Shown here one piece after another: positions 15,690-23,424 of a stretch of 55,817 bases of DNA. The DNA lies in contig JANQOE010000135.1 of assembly GCA_028279245.1 (NCBI GenBank), positions 1 to 55,817 on the forward strand. The letters run 5' to 3'. This stretch comes from Alphaproteobacteria bacterium. GTDB lineage: Bacteria > Pseudomonadota > Alphaproteobacteria > UBA6615. Position 1 is the stretch's first letter. Each line of letters begins with the position of its first letter. The translations under genes were made by a program, and so were the position numbers. A model generated the notes under the pieces. That model made no database searches. It worked only from the letters and a program-made list of their open reading frames with translations, and was not told where the DNA came from.

Positions 15690-16421
15690 ATGCCCGCCGT
15701 CCTGGACATTCAGAGCATCGTGGCCGGCTACACGCCGTCGCTGCCGATCCTCCGCGGTGTCTCGCTGACGGTTCAGGACGGCGAAATCGTGACGGTGCTG
15801 GGGCCGAATGGGGCCGGCAAGTCGACGCTGATCAAAGCCGTGATCGGCTTGGTGCCGATCGCCGAGGGACGTGCGCTGTTCTTGGACCGGGACATTACCG
15901 GATCGCCGACCCACCAACTTGTCCGAGAGGGGATCGCGTACGTCCCGCAGACGGAGAATGTCTTCGCCCGTTTGTCCGTCGACGAAAACCTGGCACTTGG
16001 TGCCGATTTCGACCGCCAGGAGATCGCCGCGCGGCGGGAGCGCGTGCTGGCGCTGTTCCCCGACTTGGCTGGCCTGGGCCGACGGCGGGCCGGACGCCTG
16101 TCGGGGGGTCAACGGCAGATGGTGGCGTTCGGGCGGGCGCTGATGTCGGCGCCGAAACTGTTGATGCTGGACGAGCCCTCGGCCGGGCTTTCGCCAAAAC
16201 TGACGCAGGCGGTGTTCGGGCAACTGCGCCGGATTCGCGATGCCGGGATCACGATCCTCATCGTCGAGCAGAATGCGCGCGCGGCGCTTCAGGTTTCCGA
16301 TCGTGGTTACGTCCTGGCCGAGGGCCGGGAGCATATGCAGGGCGATGCCGCCGACTTGCTCGACAGCCCGGAGATCGGCGCGCTCTACCTCGGCGACAGA
16401 TCGCGGTTGGCTCAGCAGTGA
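15690..16421 (+). CDS. livF: LIV-type ABC transporter ATP-binding protein LivF (second system)
   Basis: ATPase subunit of 243 residues. Walker A GPNGAGKS is at 38-45, LSGGQ at 137-141, Walker B LLMLDEPSAGLSP with Asp161-Glu162, and the LivF-type H-loop ILIVEQNA. It starts 3 bases after livG and its stop overlaps the livH start. Together with LivG it would form the cytoplasmic motor. Its coding sequence is longer than LivF of the first operon by twelve residues. Confidence 0.93.
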   Translation: MPAVLDIQSIVAGYTPSLPILRGVSLTVQDGEIVTVLGPNGAGKSTLIKAVIGLVPIAEGRALFLDRDITGSPTHQLVREGIAYVPQTENVFARLSVDENLALGADFDRQEIAARRERVLALFPDLAGLGRRRAGRLSGGQRQMVAFGRALMSAPKLLMLDEPSAGLSPKLTQAVFGQLRRIRDAGITILIVEQNARAALQVSDRGYVLAEGREHMQGDAADLLDSPEIGALYLGDRSRLAQQ

Positions 16422-17314
16422 TGCAATTCGTCGCCGATGGCATTGTCTTTGCCGCCATCATTTCGCTGGGCGCCATTGGCCTCAGCATGATCTACAACAT
16501 CCTGCGCTTCGCCAATTTCGCGCAGGGCGAGATTGTCGCGACGGGCGCGTACTTTTCCCTCGGTTTCGTCGCGTTGTTTGGCGCTGGCATCGGCTCGATC
16601 GGACCGCTGGCATTTGGTTGGCCATTACTGGTGTCGATCGGCTTCGCGATGGTCGCCACCAGCTTGATGGTCCTGATTGTCGATTGGCTGCTGTTCCGCC
16701 AATTGCGCGACAAGAGTGCCTCGCGCATCACCCTCATCATGGCGGCCTTCGGTGTGTCGCTGATGGGGCGCAACCTCATCACGCTGATCGCCGGGGGCGA
16801 TCCAATCAACTTCAGTTTCTTCATCCCACGCGCGGTGGAGATCCTGCCGTCGGTGCGGGTCGTGCCGGACGATATCGCCATCGTCGTGCTGGCTGGTCTG
16901 TCGGTCTTGGCGCTGCATCTGTATCTGACGCGCACAACGATGGGCCGTTGGATGCGGGCGACCGCCGAGAACCCCACACTGGCGCGGGTCAACGGGATCG
17001 ATACGCGCGCCGTCATTCGCTGGACATGGATTGTCGGCGCCAGCTTGGCGACTCTGGCCGGGGCCTTGCAGGGGCATATCGTGGAACTCCGGCCGGAAAT
17101 GGGCTTCAGTCTGTTGCTGCCGATGTTCGCGGCCCTGATCATCGGTGGCGTCGGCAACATTTATGGCACGCTGTTGGGCGCGTTGTTTATCGGCCTGTCT
17201 CAATCTTTCGCCGTCGCTATCGGCCTATCGGCCTATCGCGAGGCCGTGTCATTCATGCTGATGCTGGCCATCCTGTTGGTGCGGCCGCAAGGCTTGTTGG
17301 GTGGGCGCGACTGA
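16421..17314 (+). CDS. livH: LIV-type ABC transporter permease LivH (second system)
   Basis: Inner-membrane permease, 297 residues. Marks are AIISLGAIGLSMIYNILRFA, FAQGEIVATGAYFSLGF, the coupling segment TTMGRWMRATAENPTLARVNGI, and IGGVGNIYGTLLGA near the C-terminus. The ATG shares its A with the livF stop codon, and its own stop overlaps livM in the same way, so all four subunits are probably made from one translationally coupled message. A longer open frame reading in from upstream in the same phase is not supported, because it lies inside livF. Confidence 0.92.
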   Translation: MQFVADGIVFAAIISLGAIGLSMIYNILRFANFAQGEIVATGAYFSLGFVALFGAGIGSIGPLAFGWPLLVSIGFAMVATSLMVLIVDWLLFRQLRDKSASRITLIMAAFGVSLMGRNLITLIAGGDPINFSFFIPRAVEILPSVRVVPDDIAIVVLAGLSVLALHLYLTRTTMGRWMRATAENPTLARVNGIDTRAVIRWTWIVGASLATLAGALQGHIVELRPEMGFSLLLPMFAALIIGGVGNIYGTLLGALFIGLSQSFAVAIGLSAYREAVSFMLMLAILLVRPQGLLGGRD

Positions 17315-18294
17315 TGGACGCTTTGTCGCTGCTTTCGTTCGCCGCCTTCTTCCTGACCTTTGCGTCGTTCTTTTCGCTGACTTGCCTGGGCCTCAACATG
17401 CAGTGGGGCTTTACGGGGTTGTTCAACGTCGGTGTGGTCGGTTTCTTTGCGGTCGGCGCCTACACATCGGCGATTCTCACCGGCCCGGCTTATCCGGACA
17501 CGCTGTTCGGCGGTTTTGGTTTGCCGGTGCCTATCGGCTATCTGGGCGCCATCGTCACGTCCGCGATTGCCGCATTTGTCGTCGGTTTCGTGACGTTGCG
17601 TTTGCGTGAGGATTTCCTGGCGATCTCAACCTTCGGGATCGCCGTGACGATTCAACTGCTGGCGCTGAACCTGCAGTCGGTCACGCGGGGGCCGAACGGT
17701 CTCTATTCCTTGCCGAAGCCCTTGTCCGGTTTGTCGGAGTCAAACCTCGTCGACAACCTGCTGTATCTGGGTATCTGCGTCCTCTGCATCGGTGCGGTCT
17801 ATTGGGCATTCGAGCAAATGGTCCGTTCTCCTTGGGGCCGGGTACTGCGAGCCATCCGGGAAGACGAGCAGGCCGCGGCGGCGTTGGGCAAGAACGTCTT
17901 CGCCTATCGGCTGCAAGCTTTTGTGGTCGGTTGCGCTGTGATGGGCCTGGCCGGCGCGCTCTATGCCAACTTCGTTGGTTTCATCAGCCCCCAGGACTTT
18001 CTGCCGATCGTCACCTTCCAGGTCTACGTGATGCTAATCGTCGGTGGCAGCGGCAATAACCTTGGCGCCATCCTAGGGGGTGTCGTGGTGTGGGCGCTCT
18101 GGTCGGGCAGCGGTGCGGTCATCGCCGCGGTGTTGCCGCCCGACTTCCAGACCCAGGCCGCGGCGGTGCGAATTGTGCTGATCGGTCTGGTCCTGGCGCT
18201 GATGCTGCTCTACCGTCCGGCGGGTATTCTGCGGGAACGGCATATCGTGTCCCGCGAAGCCCGCATGTCACCGCAATCCCGGCCGACCAGATGA
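17314..18294 (+). CDS. livM: LIV-type ABC transporter permease LivM (second system)
   Basis: Inner-membrane permease, 326 residues. The family segment CLGLNMQWGFTGLFNVGVVG is near residue 30, LRLREDFLAISTFGIAVTIQ near 95, and the coupling helix SPWGRVLRAIREDEQAAAALGKN near 170 before NVFAYRLQAFVVGCAVMGLAG. It completes a self-sufficient LIV importer. The end overlaps the next small gene by ATGA. Confidence 0.92.
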   Translation: MDALSLLSFAAFFLTFASFFSLTCLGLNMQWGFTGLFNVGVVGFFAVGAYTSAILTGPAYPDTLFGGFGLPVPIGYLGAIVTSAIAAFVVGFVTLRLREDFLAISTFGIAVTIQLLALNLQSVTRGPNGLYSLPKPLSGLSESNLVDNLLYLGICVLCIGAVYWAFEQMVRSPWGRVLRAIREDEQAAAALGKNVFAYRLQAFVVGCAVMGLAGALYANFVGFISPQDFLPIVTFQVYVMLIVGGSGNNLGAILGGVVVWALWSGSGAVIAAVLPPDFQTQAAAVRIVLIGLVLALMLLYRPAGILRERHIVSREARMSPQSRPTR

Positions 18295-18710
18295 CTGATG
18301 TGTTCGTTCGCGAGGTGGTACGATTGCATCAGGTGATCGAGGGATGGACGACCGGACAGGTTCTTGAGACCGCCGACGCGTTCGCTGGCTTCGCCGATGC
18401 GCTTGAGCCGGATTTCGTCATCATCAATCCGGACGGACAGACGGAGACGCGGGACAGCGTGGTGGGCCGGTTTCGGCAGCGACACGGTGCGCGCAGCGGT
18501 GTGGGCTTCCAAATCGGCATTGCAGAGGCGACCCTGCGGCAGACGGTCGACCACCATGGGCTGGTCACCTATCACGAGATTTGGACGAAACACGGCGGCC
18601 CCGCGGGGACAATCCTCGCCTCGGCCTGGCTCCATCTGAACGACGGAACACCGGGCGGTGTCGGCTGGCTGCACCTACACGAGACTTGGCTGACGCCACC
18701 GCCAGCCTGA
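18291..18710 (+). CDS. Small SnoaL/NTF2-like protein
   Basis: A 139-residue protein with the pattern of the NTF2-like cone fold (SnoaL or DUF4440 type): an N-terminal helix VVRLHQVIEGWTTG, a stretch ALEPDFVIINPDGQTETRDSV, and C-terminal strands ending WLHLHETWL. Such proteins act as small isomerases or lyases or bind small hydrophobic ligands. It is translationally coupled to livM (ATGA), so it is probably part of the same function as the transporter. The fold is a pattern-level assignment and the function is unknown. Confidence 0.65.
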   Translation: MTDVFVREVVRLHQVIEGWTTGQVLETADAFAGFADALEPDFVIINPDGQTETRDSVVGRFRQRHGARSGVGFQIGIAEATLRQTVDHHGLVTYHEIWTKHGGPAGTILASAWLHLNDGTPGGVGWLHLHETWLTPPPA

Positions 18711-18722
18711 AGGGAACCACGG

Positions 18723-19157
18723 ATGACCGATCCATATTGTCACAGCGCCAGCATCGAAGTGGCTGTGCCGGCGGAACAAGCCTTCGCCTTTATGGCCGAC
18801 GGTATGAAACAGGGCGATTGGGCGCTCGGCAGTTGGGGGCGCAAGGCGCTCGCCGACGGCGTCTTCGAAGGCACATCCCTGTTCAGCGGCGACAAGACCT
18901 ATGTGCGGATCGAAACGGACCCGGCCAATCTAGTCGTCTACTACGATATCGGCGGCACGCCCGACCCAGTGAAAATGGCACGGCGCATCATTGCCCGCAT
19001 CGTGCCCGGACCGACTGTCGGACAGCCGGCCGACCAGTGCATTGTGTCACTTGTCGCCTGGCGGTCGGACGGGATGAGTGACCGCCGCTGGCACCAGCTC
19101 TGTGTGTCGCACGAAACAGAGATCCTGATGATCAAGCATCAGATCGAAAGCGCCTAG
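18723..19157 (+). CDS. SRPBCC-family small protein
   Basis: A 144-residue protein whose start, CHSASIEVAVPAEQAFAFMAD, matches the first strand and helix of the START/SRPBCC ligand-binding fold, with strands TYVRIETDPANLVVYYDI and C-terminal helix HETEILMIKHQIESA. These proteins bind hydrophobic small molecules; some are aromatase/cyclase-like. It lies 12 bases after the SnoaL-like gene and is probably the last gene of the livGFHM operon. Its stop TAG shares the palindrome CTAG with the stop of the convergent hydantoinase B gene. Confidence 0.65.
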   Translation: MTDPYCHSASIEVAVPAEQAFAFMADGMKQGDWALGSWGRKALADGVFEGTSLFSGDKTYVRIETDPANLVVYYDIGGTPDPVKMARRIIARIVPGPTVGQPADQCIVSLVAWRSDGMSDRRWHQLCVSHETEILMIKHQIESA

Positions 19158-20815
19158 GACTCGTCGGTTCCTTCCAAGCCGTAGATGTCCCGGGCCGCGT
19201 CCGGCGATACATAACCCGCGCGCACGTCGTCGCGCACGGCGTCGCGGTTCCGTGCTTGGGGGTCGCCGAACCCGCCGCCGCCAGGCAACTCGACAAACAA
19301 GCGGTCGCCCGGCGGGATCGTGTGTAGGCTCTTGGTTTGGAACGTTTCGCCGTCGATCAGACCGAACCGCCCGGCGACACCGGGTGCGCCTACCTCTCGC
19401 CCGCGCGCTGGGTTTTGGATCCGGTCGAAGGTGGCGGCGGAGATCGTGAAGGGCTGGTCCGCGCGCGATTCAATCTCGACGATCTGGCTGAGGCCGCCGC
19501 GATAGCGTCCGGCGCCACCGGAATCGGTCAGAAGCTCGCGGCGCCGGAACACCAGCGGCGTCCCCGCCTCCGTCACCTCCACCGGTATCGCGCCGACGCC
19601 GGATGGAAATGCTGTCGAGCTCAAGCCATCCTTGGTCGGCCGCGCGCCAACACCGCCGACACTGACGCTCATCGTGTTGAACCGGCCGCCGCCGGGCTTC
19701 GCGCCGCTCATCGCCAGGACCCAGATCGAGCCGGCGCTTTCCGCCTGCACGCCGCCATCGATGGCCTGGTGCAAGCAGCCAAATACCAGGTCGGGCAGCA
19801 TTTGACCGATGACGTGTCGCGCTGTCACTGGCGCGGGGCGTTGCGGGTTGACGATGGTGTCCTTAGGCGCAGCGACCGTCAGGGGCGCCAACGAACCAGC
19901 ATTGTTTGGCACCTCGGGCGCGACAATGCACTTAAGGCCGAAGATCGAGTAGGCGTCGGAGTAGCACTTCGGTGAGTTGATACCGAACGGCGACGCCGTC
20001 GAACTTCCCGTGTAGTCGAGGTGGATGCCGTCCGCCGAAACGGTCATCGAGAGCTGCAGGTCGACCGGCGCTTCATAGCCATCGAGCTGCATGGTGCCGC
20101 GATAGGTGCCGGCTGGCACGCGGCCGATGGCCTCGATCATCGCCCGGCGCGAATTGTCGAGGATGAACTCCGCCAGCGGCGCGATGCTCGGCAGATCGAA
20201 TTCGTCCATCATGTCGATCAGCCGCGCGCAGCCCGCGTTGTTGCAGCTCACCAATGCGAGCAGGTCGCCGCGGACTTCTATCGGCTCCCGCACGTTGGTT
20301 TCGATGACTTCGAGCAACGTTTCGTTGAGGACGCCGGCGTCGAACAGCTTGCAATGGGGAATACAGATGCCTTCTTCGTAGACGCTTCGCCCATCTGCCG
20401 AGAAGCCAATGCCGCCGACATCGACCAGATGGCAGGTCGATGCGACCAAGGCTACGAGCTCACCAGTGCGAAACACTGGTGTCACAACGACGAAATCGAA
20501 GAGGTGCCCTGTGCCCATCCACGGGTCGTTGGTCGTGTAGACGTCGCCCTCCCGCATCGTGTCGAGCGGGAAGCGTTCGATGAAGTGGTCGATTGCCGCG
20601 GCCATGGTGTTGACGTGGCCGGGTGTGCCGGTGACCGCCTGGGCCAACATACGCCCCTGCGGATCATAAATGCCGGCGGACAGATCGCCGGCTTCCCGCG
20701 CAACCGAACCGAAGGCGGTGCGCAGTAAGACCTGGGCTTGCTCCTCGACGACGGCGATCAGCCGATTCCACATCACTTGCATCTGGATGTGTTCGAGCAT
20801 GTCGGTTTGGGCCAT
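19154..20815 (-). CDS. hyuB: Hydantoinase/oxoprolinase B subunit (first pair)
   Basis: A 553-residue HyuB-family subunit; with HyuA it forms ATP-dependent hydantoinases or oxoprolinases that open cyclic amides such as N-methylhydantoin. Seen motifs are AQAVTGTPGHVNTM, VYTTNDPWMGTGHLFD near residue 95, NNAGSLAPLTV, and the C-terminal RYRGGLSQIVEI and LPGGGGFGDP. The start MAQTDMLEHIQ is 1 base from the hyuA stop. The gene order A then B is standard. It converges with the SRPBCC gene and shares four stop-codon bases. The actual ring substrate cannot be told from sequence. Confidence 0.92.
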   Translation of the reverse strand: MAQTDMLEHIQMQVMWNRLIAVVEEQAQVLLRTAFGSVAREAGDLSAGIYDPQGRMLAQAVTGTPGHVNTMAAAIDHFIERFPLDTMREGDVYTTNDPWMGTGHLFDFVVVTPVFRTGELVALVASTCHLVDVGGIGFSADGRSVYEEGICIPHCKLFDAGVLNETLLEVIETNVREPIEVRGDLLALVSCNNAGCARLIDMMDEFDLPSIAPLAEFILDNSRRAMIEAIGRVPAGTYRGTMQLDGYEAPVDLQLSMTVSADGIHLDYTGSSTASPFGINSPKCYSDAYSIFGLKCIVAPEVPNNAGSLAPLTVAAPKDTIVNPQRPAPVTARHVIGQMLPDLVFGCLHQAIDGGVQAESAGSIWVLAMSGAKPGGGRFNTMSVSVGGVGARPTKDGLSSTAFPSGVGAIPVEVTEAGTPLVFRRRELLTDSGGAGRYRGGLSQIVEIESRADQPFTISAATFDRIQNPARGREVGAPGVAGRFGLIDGETFQTKSLHTIPPGDRLFVELPGGGGFGDPQARNRDAVRDDVRAGYVSPDAARDIYGLEGTDES

Positions 20816-20816
20816 G

Positions 20817-22916
20817 TCAGTCGCTCCCGCCCTTGTCCATCGCGATGTAGCGGCGGCCGTCGATGCGCGCGGTCCATCCCTCCGGGACCAGCGTCGTGGT
20901 CTCATCCTCGGCGATCACCGCGGGACCAGCGATCCGGGCGCCGGGTGGAAGGACATCCCGCTGATAGAGCGGGACATCAACCGCGTTGCCGCGTTGTGCG
21001 TCGAACAACGGGCGCGTGCCGACGGGTTGGGCGGGTGTTTCTTCAAACGAGGTTTCGTCCACGGTGTCAGGTGTCGCGGTTGGCGCGGCTACTGTCAGCG
21101 ACCAGGTCAGAACCTCGACAGCCTGCGCGGGGATCGTCACGCCATAGCTGTTGCGGTAAAGGGCTTCGAATGCGCCCCGTAGGTCGGGCAAGTCGCTGGC
21201 TTGCAGCGCCCGGCGCGGCAATTCGACAACCAATTCATGGCCCTGTCCGACATATCGCATGTCGACTTGCCGAGACTCAGTCAGTGCTGCATCGCTGGCG
21301 CCAGCGCGAACCAGAGCGGTCGCCTCCTCTGACATTGCATGCAGCATCGCGTTGATCTCATCGAGCGGAAGATCTGCCAGCACCCCATGGCGGCTCCGGA
21401 CGACTTGATAAAACACCGGCGCGCGCAGGAAGCCGATGGCGGAGCCAACGCCCGCACCGGTTGGCACCAACACACTGCCGATCCCTAGCTTGTCGGCAAC
21501 GCGGGCGGCGTGCGCCGGGGCGCCGCCACCAAAGGCGATCATGGTGTGGCGGCCGATCACCTTGCCGCGTTCTATTGCGTGGACGCGGGCGGCGTTCGCC
21601 ATGTTCTCCTCGACGATCTCGCTTACGCCGGCGGCGGCCCAAGGTGCCGACAGGTTCAATGGCGTACCCACGTCACGCGTTAGTGCGGCCTCCGCAGCCA
21701 AGGGATCGAGCTTCACCTTGCCGCCGGCAAAGCGCGCCGGGTCCAGTCGCCCCAGCACCAGATTTGCATCGGTCACCGTCGGGCGTTGCCCGCCGCGGCC
21801 ATAGCAGGCGGGACCGGGATCGGCGCCGGCGCTGTCCGGGCCAACGGAAATGCGCTTCATCCCGTCCACACGCGCGACGGACCCGCCGCCGGCGCCGATC
21901 TCTACCATCTCGATGACCGGGATACGGACTGGGAGGCCGCTGCCCTTCAGGTCCCGGTACATGCGCGCCACCTCGAACACCCGCCCGCGTTCAGGCGTGC
22001 CGTCCGCGATCAAACAGATCTTCGCCGTGGTGCCGCCCATGTCGAACGACAACACTTCGTCTAAGCCGGCCTGCCGCGCTAGATCGCTGGCGAGGATGGC
22101 GCCGCCTGCTGGCCCGGATTCGACGAGCCGGATGGGCAGTTGCATGGCGGTTTGCAGAGTCGTCAGCCCACCGCCGGACATCATCAGAAACAGTGGGCAG
22201 GCGATGCCTTCGTCGCCGAGCCGCTGAGATAGCCGGTTCAGGTACCCGGCCATCAAGGGCTGGATGTAGGCGTTGGCGCAGGCTGTCGAGAAGCGGTCGT
22301 ACTCGCGGATCTCCGGACTGACCTCGGCGGAGGTTGTGACCCACAGGTCCGGTAGCGCATCCCGTAGCAGTTCGCGAACGCGTCGCTCGTGCGTAGGATT
22401 CGCGTAGCTGTTGATGAAGCCGACCGCAGCGGCTTCAATCTGTTGCGCCTGCAACTCTGCCGCGAGTTGGGCGACCGCATTCTCGTCCAGCGGCTCGAGT
22501 ATTGCACCGTCTGCCGTAATCCGCTCCGGGACCGGCAGGCGCCAATGGCGCGGCACTAGGGGCGGCGGTTTGTCCATGAAGACGTCGTATTGCTCGAACC
22601 TTTTCTCGTAGCCGGTCTCGAGCACATCGCGAAAGCCGGCGGTGGTCAGGAATGCGGTTCGCGCGCCCTTCCGCTCAATCAGTGCGTTCGTCGCGAGAGT
22701 GGTCCCGTGGACAACCACGCCGAGATCCACCGGTTCAATGGCGGCAAGCTGCAGGATCTGACGGATTCCGTCGATCACTGCCGCTTCCGGCGCCTTTACC
22801 GTCGTCAAGACTTTGGTGGTGAAGAGCCGGCCGCGCCAGTCGAGCGCCAGGTCGGTGAATGTGCCCCCGATATCGACCGCGAGCCGGGCGCGAGCATTGT
22901 TATGCGTTGCCTCCAT
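20817..22916 (-). CDS. hyuA: Hydantoinase/oxoprolinase A subunit (first pair)
   Basis: A 699-residue HyuA-family subunit carrying the ATP-binding actin-like fold. The N-terminal phosphate motif is VDIGGTFTDLALD near residue 15, VVVHGTTLATNALIERKG follows near 70, the second phosphate motif is SFDMGGTTAKICLI near 270, and the acetone-carboxylase-like C-terminal domain contains VDMRYVGQGHELVVELP. The start MEATHNNARARLAVD is chosen because the glycine motif follows at normal distance; 42 upstream codons are rejected. It is divergent from the RidA gene at 23026 across 109 bases. Confidence 0.92.
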   Translation of the reverse strand: MEATHNNARARLAVDIGGTFTDLALDWRGRLFTTKVLTTVKAPEAAVIDGIRQILQLAAIEPVDLGVVVHGTTLATNALIERKGARTAFLTTAGFRDVLETGYEKRFEQYDVFMDKPPPLVPRHWRLPVPERITADGAILEPLDENAVAQLAAELQAQQIEAAAVGFINSYANPTHERRVRELLRDALPDLWVTTSAEVSPEIREYDRFSTACANAYIQPLMAGYLNRLSQRLGDEGIACPLFLMMSGGGLTTLQTAMQLPIRLVESGPAGGAILASDLARQAGLDEVLSFDMGGTTAKICLIADGTPERGRVFEVARMYRDLKGSGLPVRIPVIEMVEIGAGGGSVARVDGMKRISVGPDSAGADPGPACYGRGGQRPTVTDANLVLGRLDPARFAGGKVKLDPLAAEAALTRDVGTPLNLSAPWAAAGVSEIVEENMANAARVHAIERGKVIGRHTMIAFGGGAPAHAARVADKLGIGSVLVPTGAGVGSAIGFLRAPVFYQVVRSRHGVLADLPLDEINAMLHAMSEEATALVRAGASDAALTESRQVDMRYVGQGHELVVELPRRALQASDLPDLRGAFEALYRNSYGVTIPAQAVEVLTWSLTVAAPTATPDTVDETSFEETPAQPVGTRPLFDAQRGNAVDVPLYQRDVLPPGARIAGPAVIAEDETTTLVPEGWTARIDGRRYIAMDKGGSD

Positions 22917-23025
22917 GGCGCGGAAAATGGCACGCTGGCCCCGCTGCATCCAGCCTGGTGGCCGCCCTGCCCTCTGCCGGTCTGCTGTGATAGACGGTGC
23001 TATCAGCAAGTTGTGGGGAGTGACC

Positions 23026-23412
23026 ATGGCGCGGCAGCGCATCTATTCGGGCTCGCGGTTTGAGGAACTGGCCGGTTACGCCCGCGCCGTTGTCGACGGC
23101 GACTGGGTGTTTGTCTCCGGCACGTCGGGCCATGACCCGGCGACCGGCGCGATCGACGATGATGTGGTGGTGCAGACCCGGCAGTCCCTGGAGACGATTC
23201 GGCGCGCGTTGACAGAGGCCGAAGCGTCATTCGCCGATGTGGTCCGGGTGCGGGTCTATGTCAGCGACCGCGACTATGTGGTGCCGGTCAGCGGCGTGCT
23301 GAAGGAGACCTTCGACGACATTCGCCCGACCAACACCACGATCATCTGCCAATTCGCCGACCCGCCGATGAAGGTGGAGTTGGAAGTTACGGCGCTACGC
23401 CGGTCGCGCTAG
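23026..23412 (+). CDS. RidA (YjgF/UK114) family protein
   Basis: A 128-residue RidA-fold protein: SGSRFEELAGYARAVVDGD, WVFVSGTSGHDPATGAI, and the C-terminal MKVELEVTALRR. In canonical RidA a conserved arginine (ARSCVEV) binds the imine substrate; here the region reads PTNTTIICQF, with Asn103 in its place, and the following Glu is Ile107. This suggests one of the non-canonical Rid subfamilies rather than the general 2-aminoacrylate deaminase. A GGGGAG lies 5 bases before the ATG. It sits between two outward-facing hydantoinase pairs and is in line with the second pair, 12 bases upstream, so a role in handling a product of cyclic-amide degradation is plausible. Confidence 0.88.
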   Translation: MARQRIYSGSRFEELAGYARAVVDGDWVFVSGTSGHDPATGAIDDDVVVQTRQSLETIRRALTEAEASFADVVRVRVYVSDRDYVVPVSGVLKETFDDIRPTNTTIICQFADPPMKVELEVTALRRSR

Positions 23413-23424
23413 GCCGACCCTCTG

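Noticed and set aside
14859..16334. Long minus-strand open frame antisense to livG and livF
   Set aside because: Low-complexity Gln, His and Arg composition opposite two genes with complete ABC motifs.
16240..17313. Upstream extension of livM as one long frame through livF and livH
   Set aside because: The upstream part lies in the wrong phase within livF and livH. The livM ATG at 17314 overlaps the livH stop and begins a normal permease.
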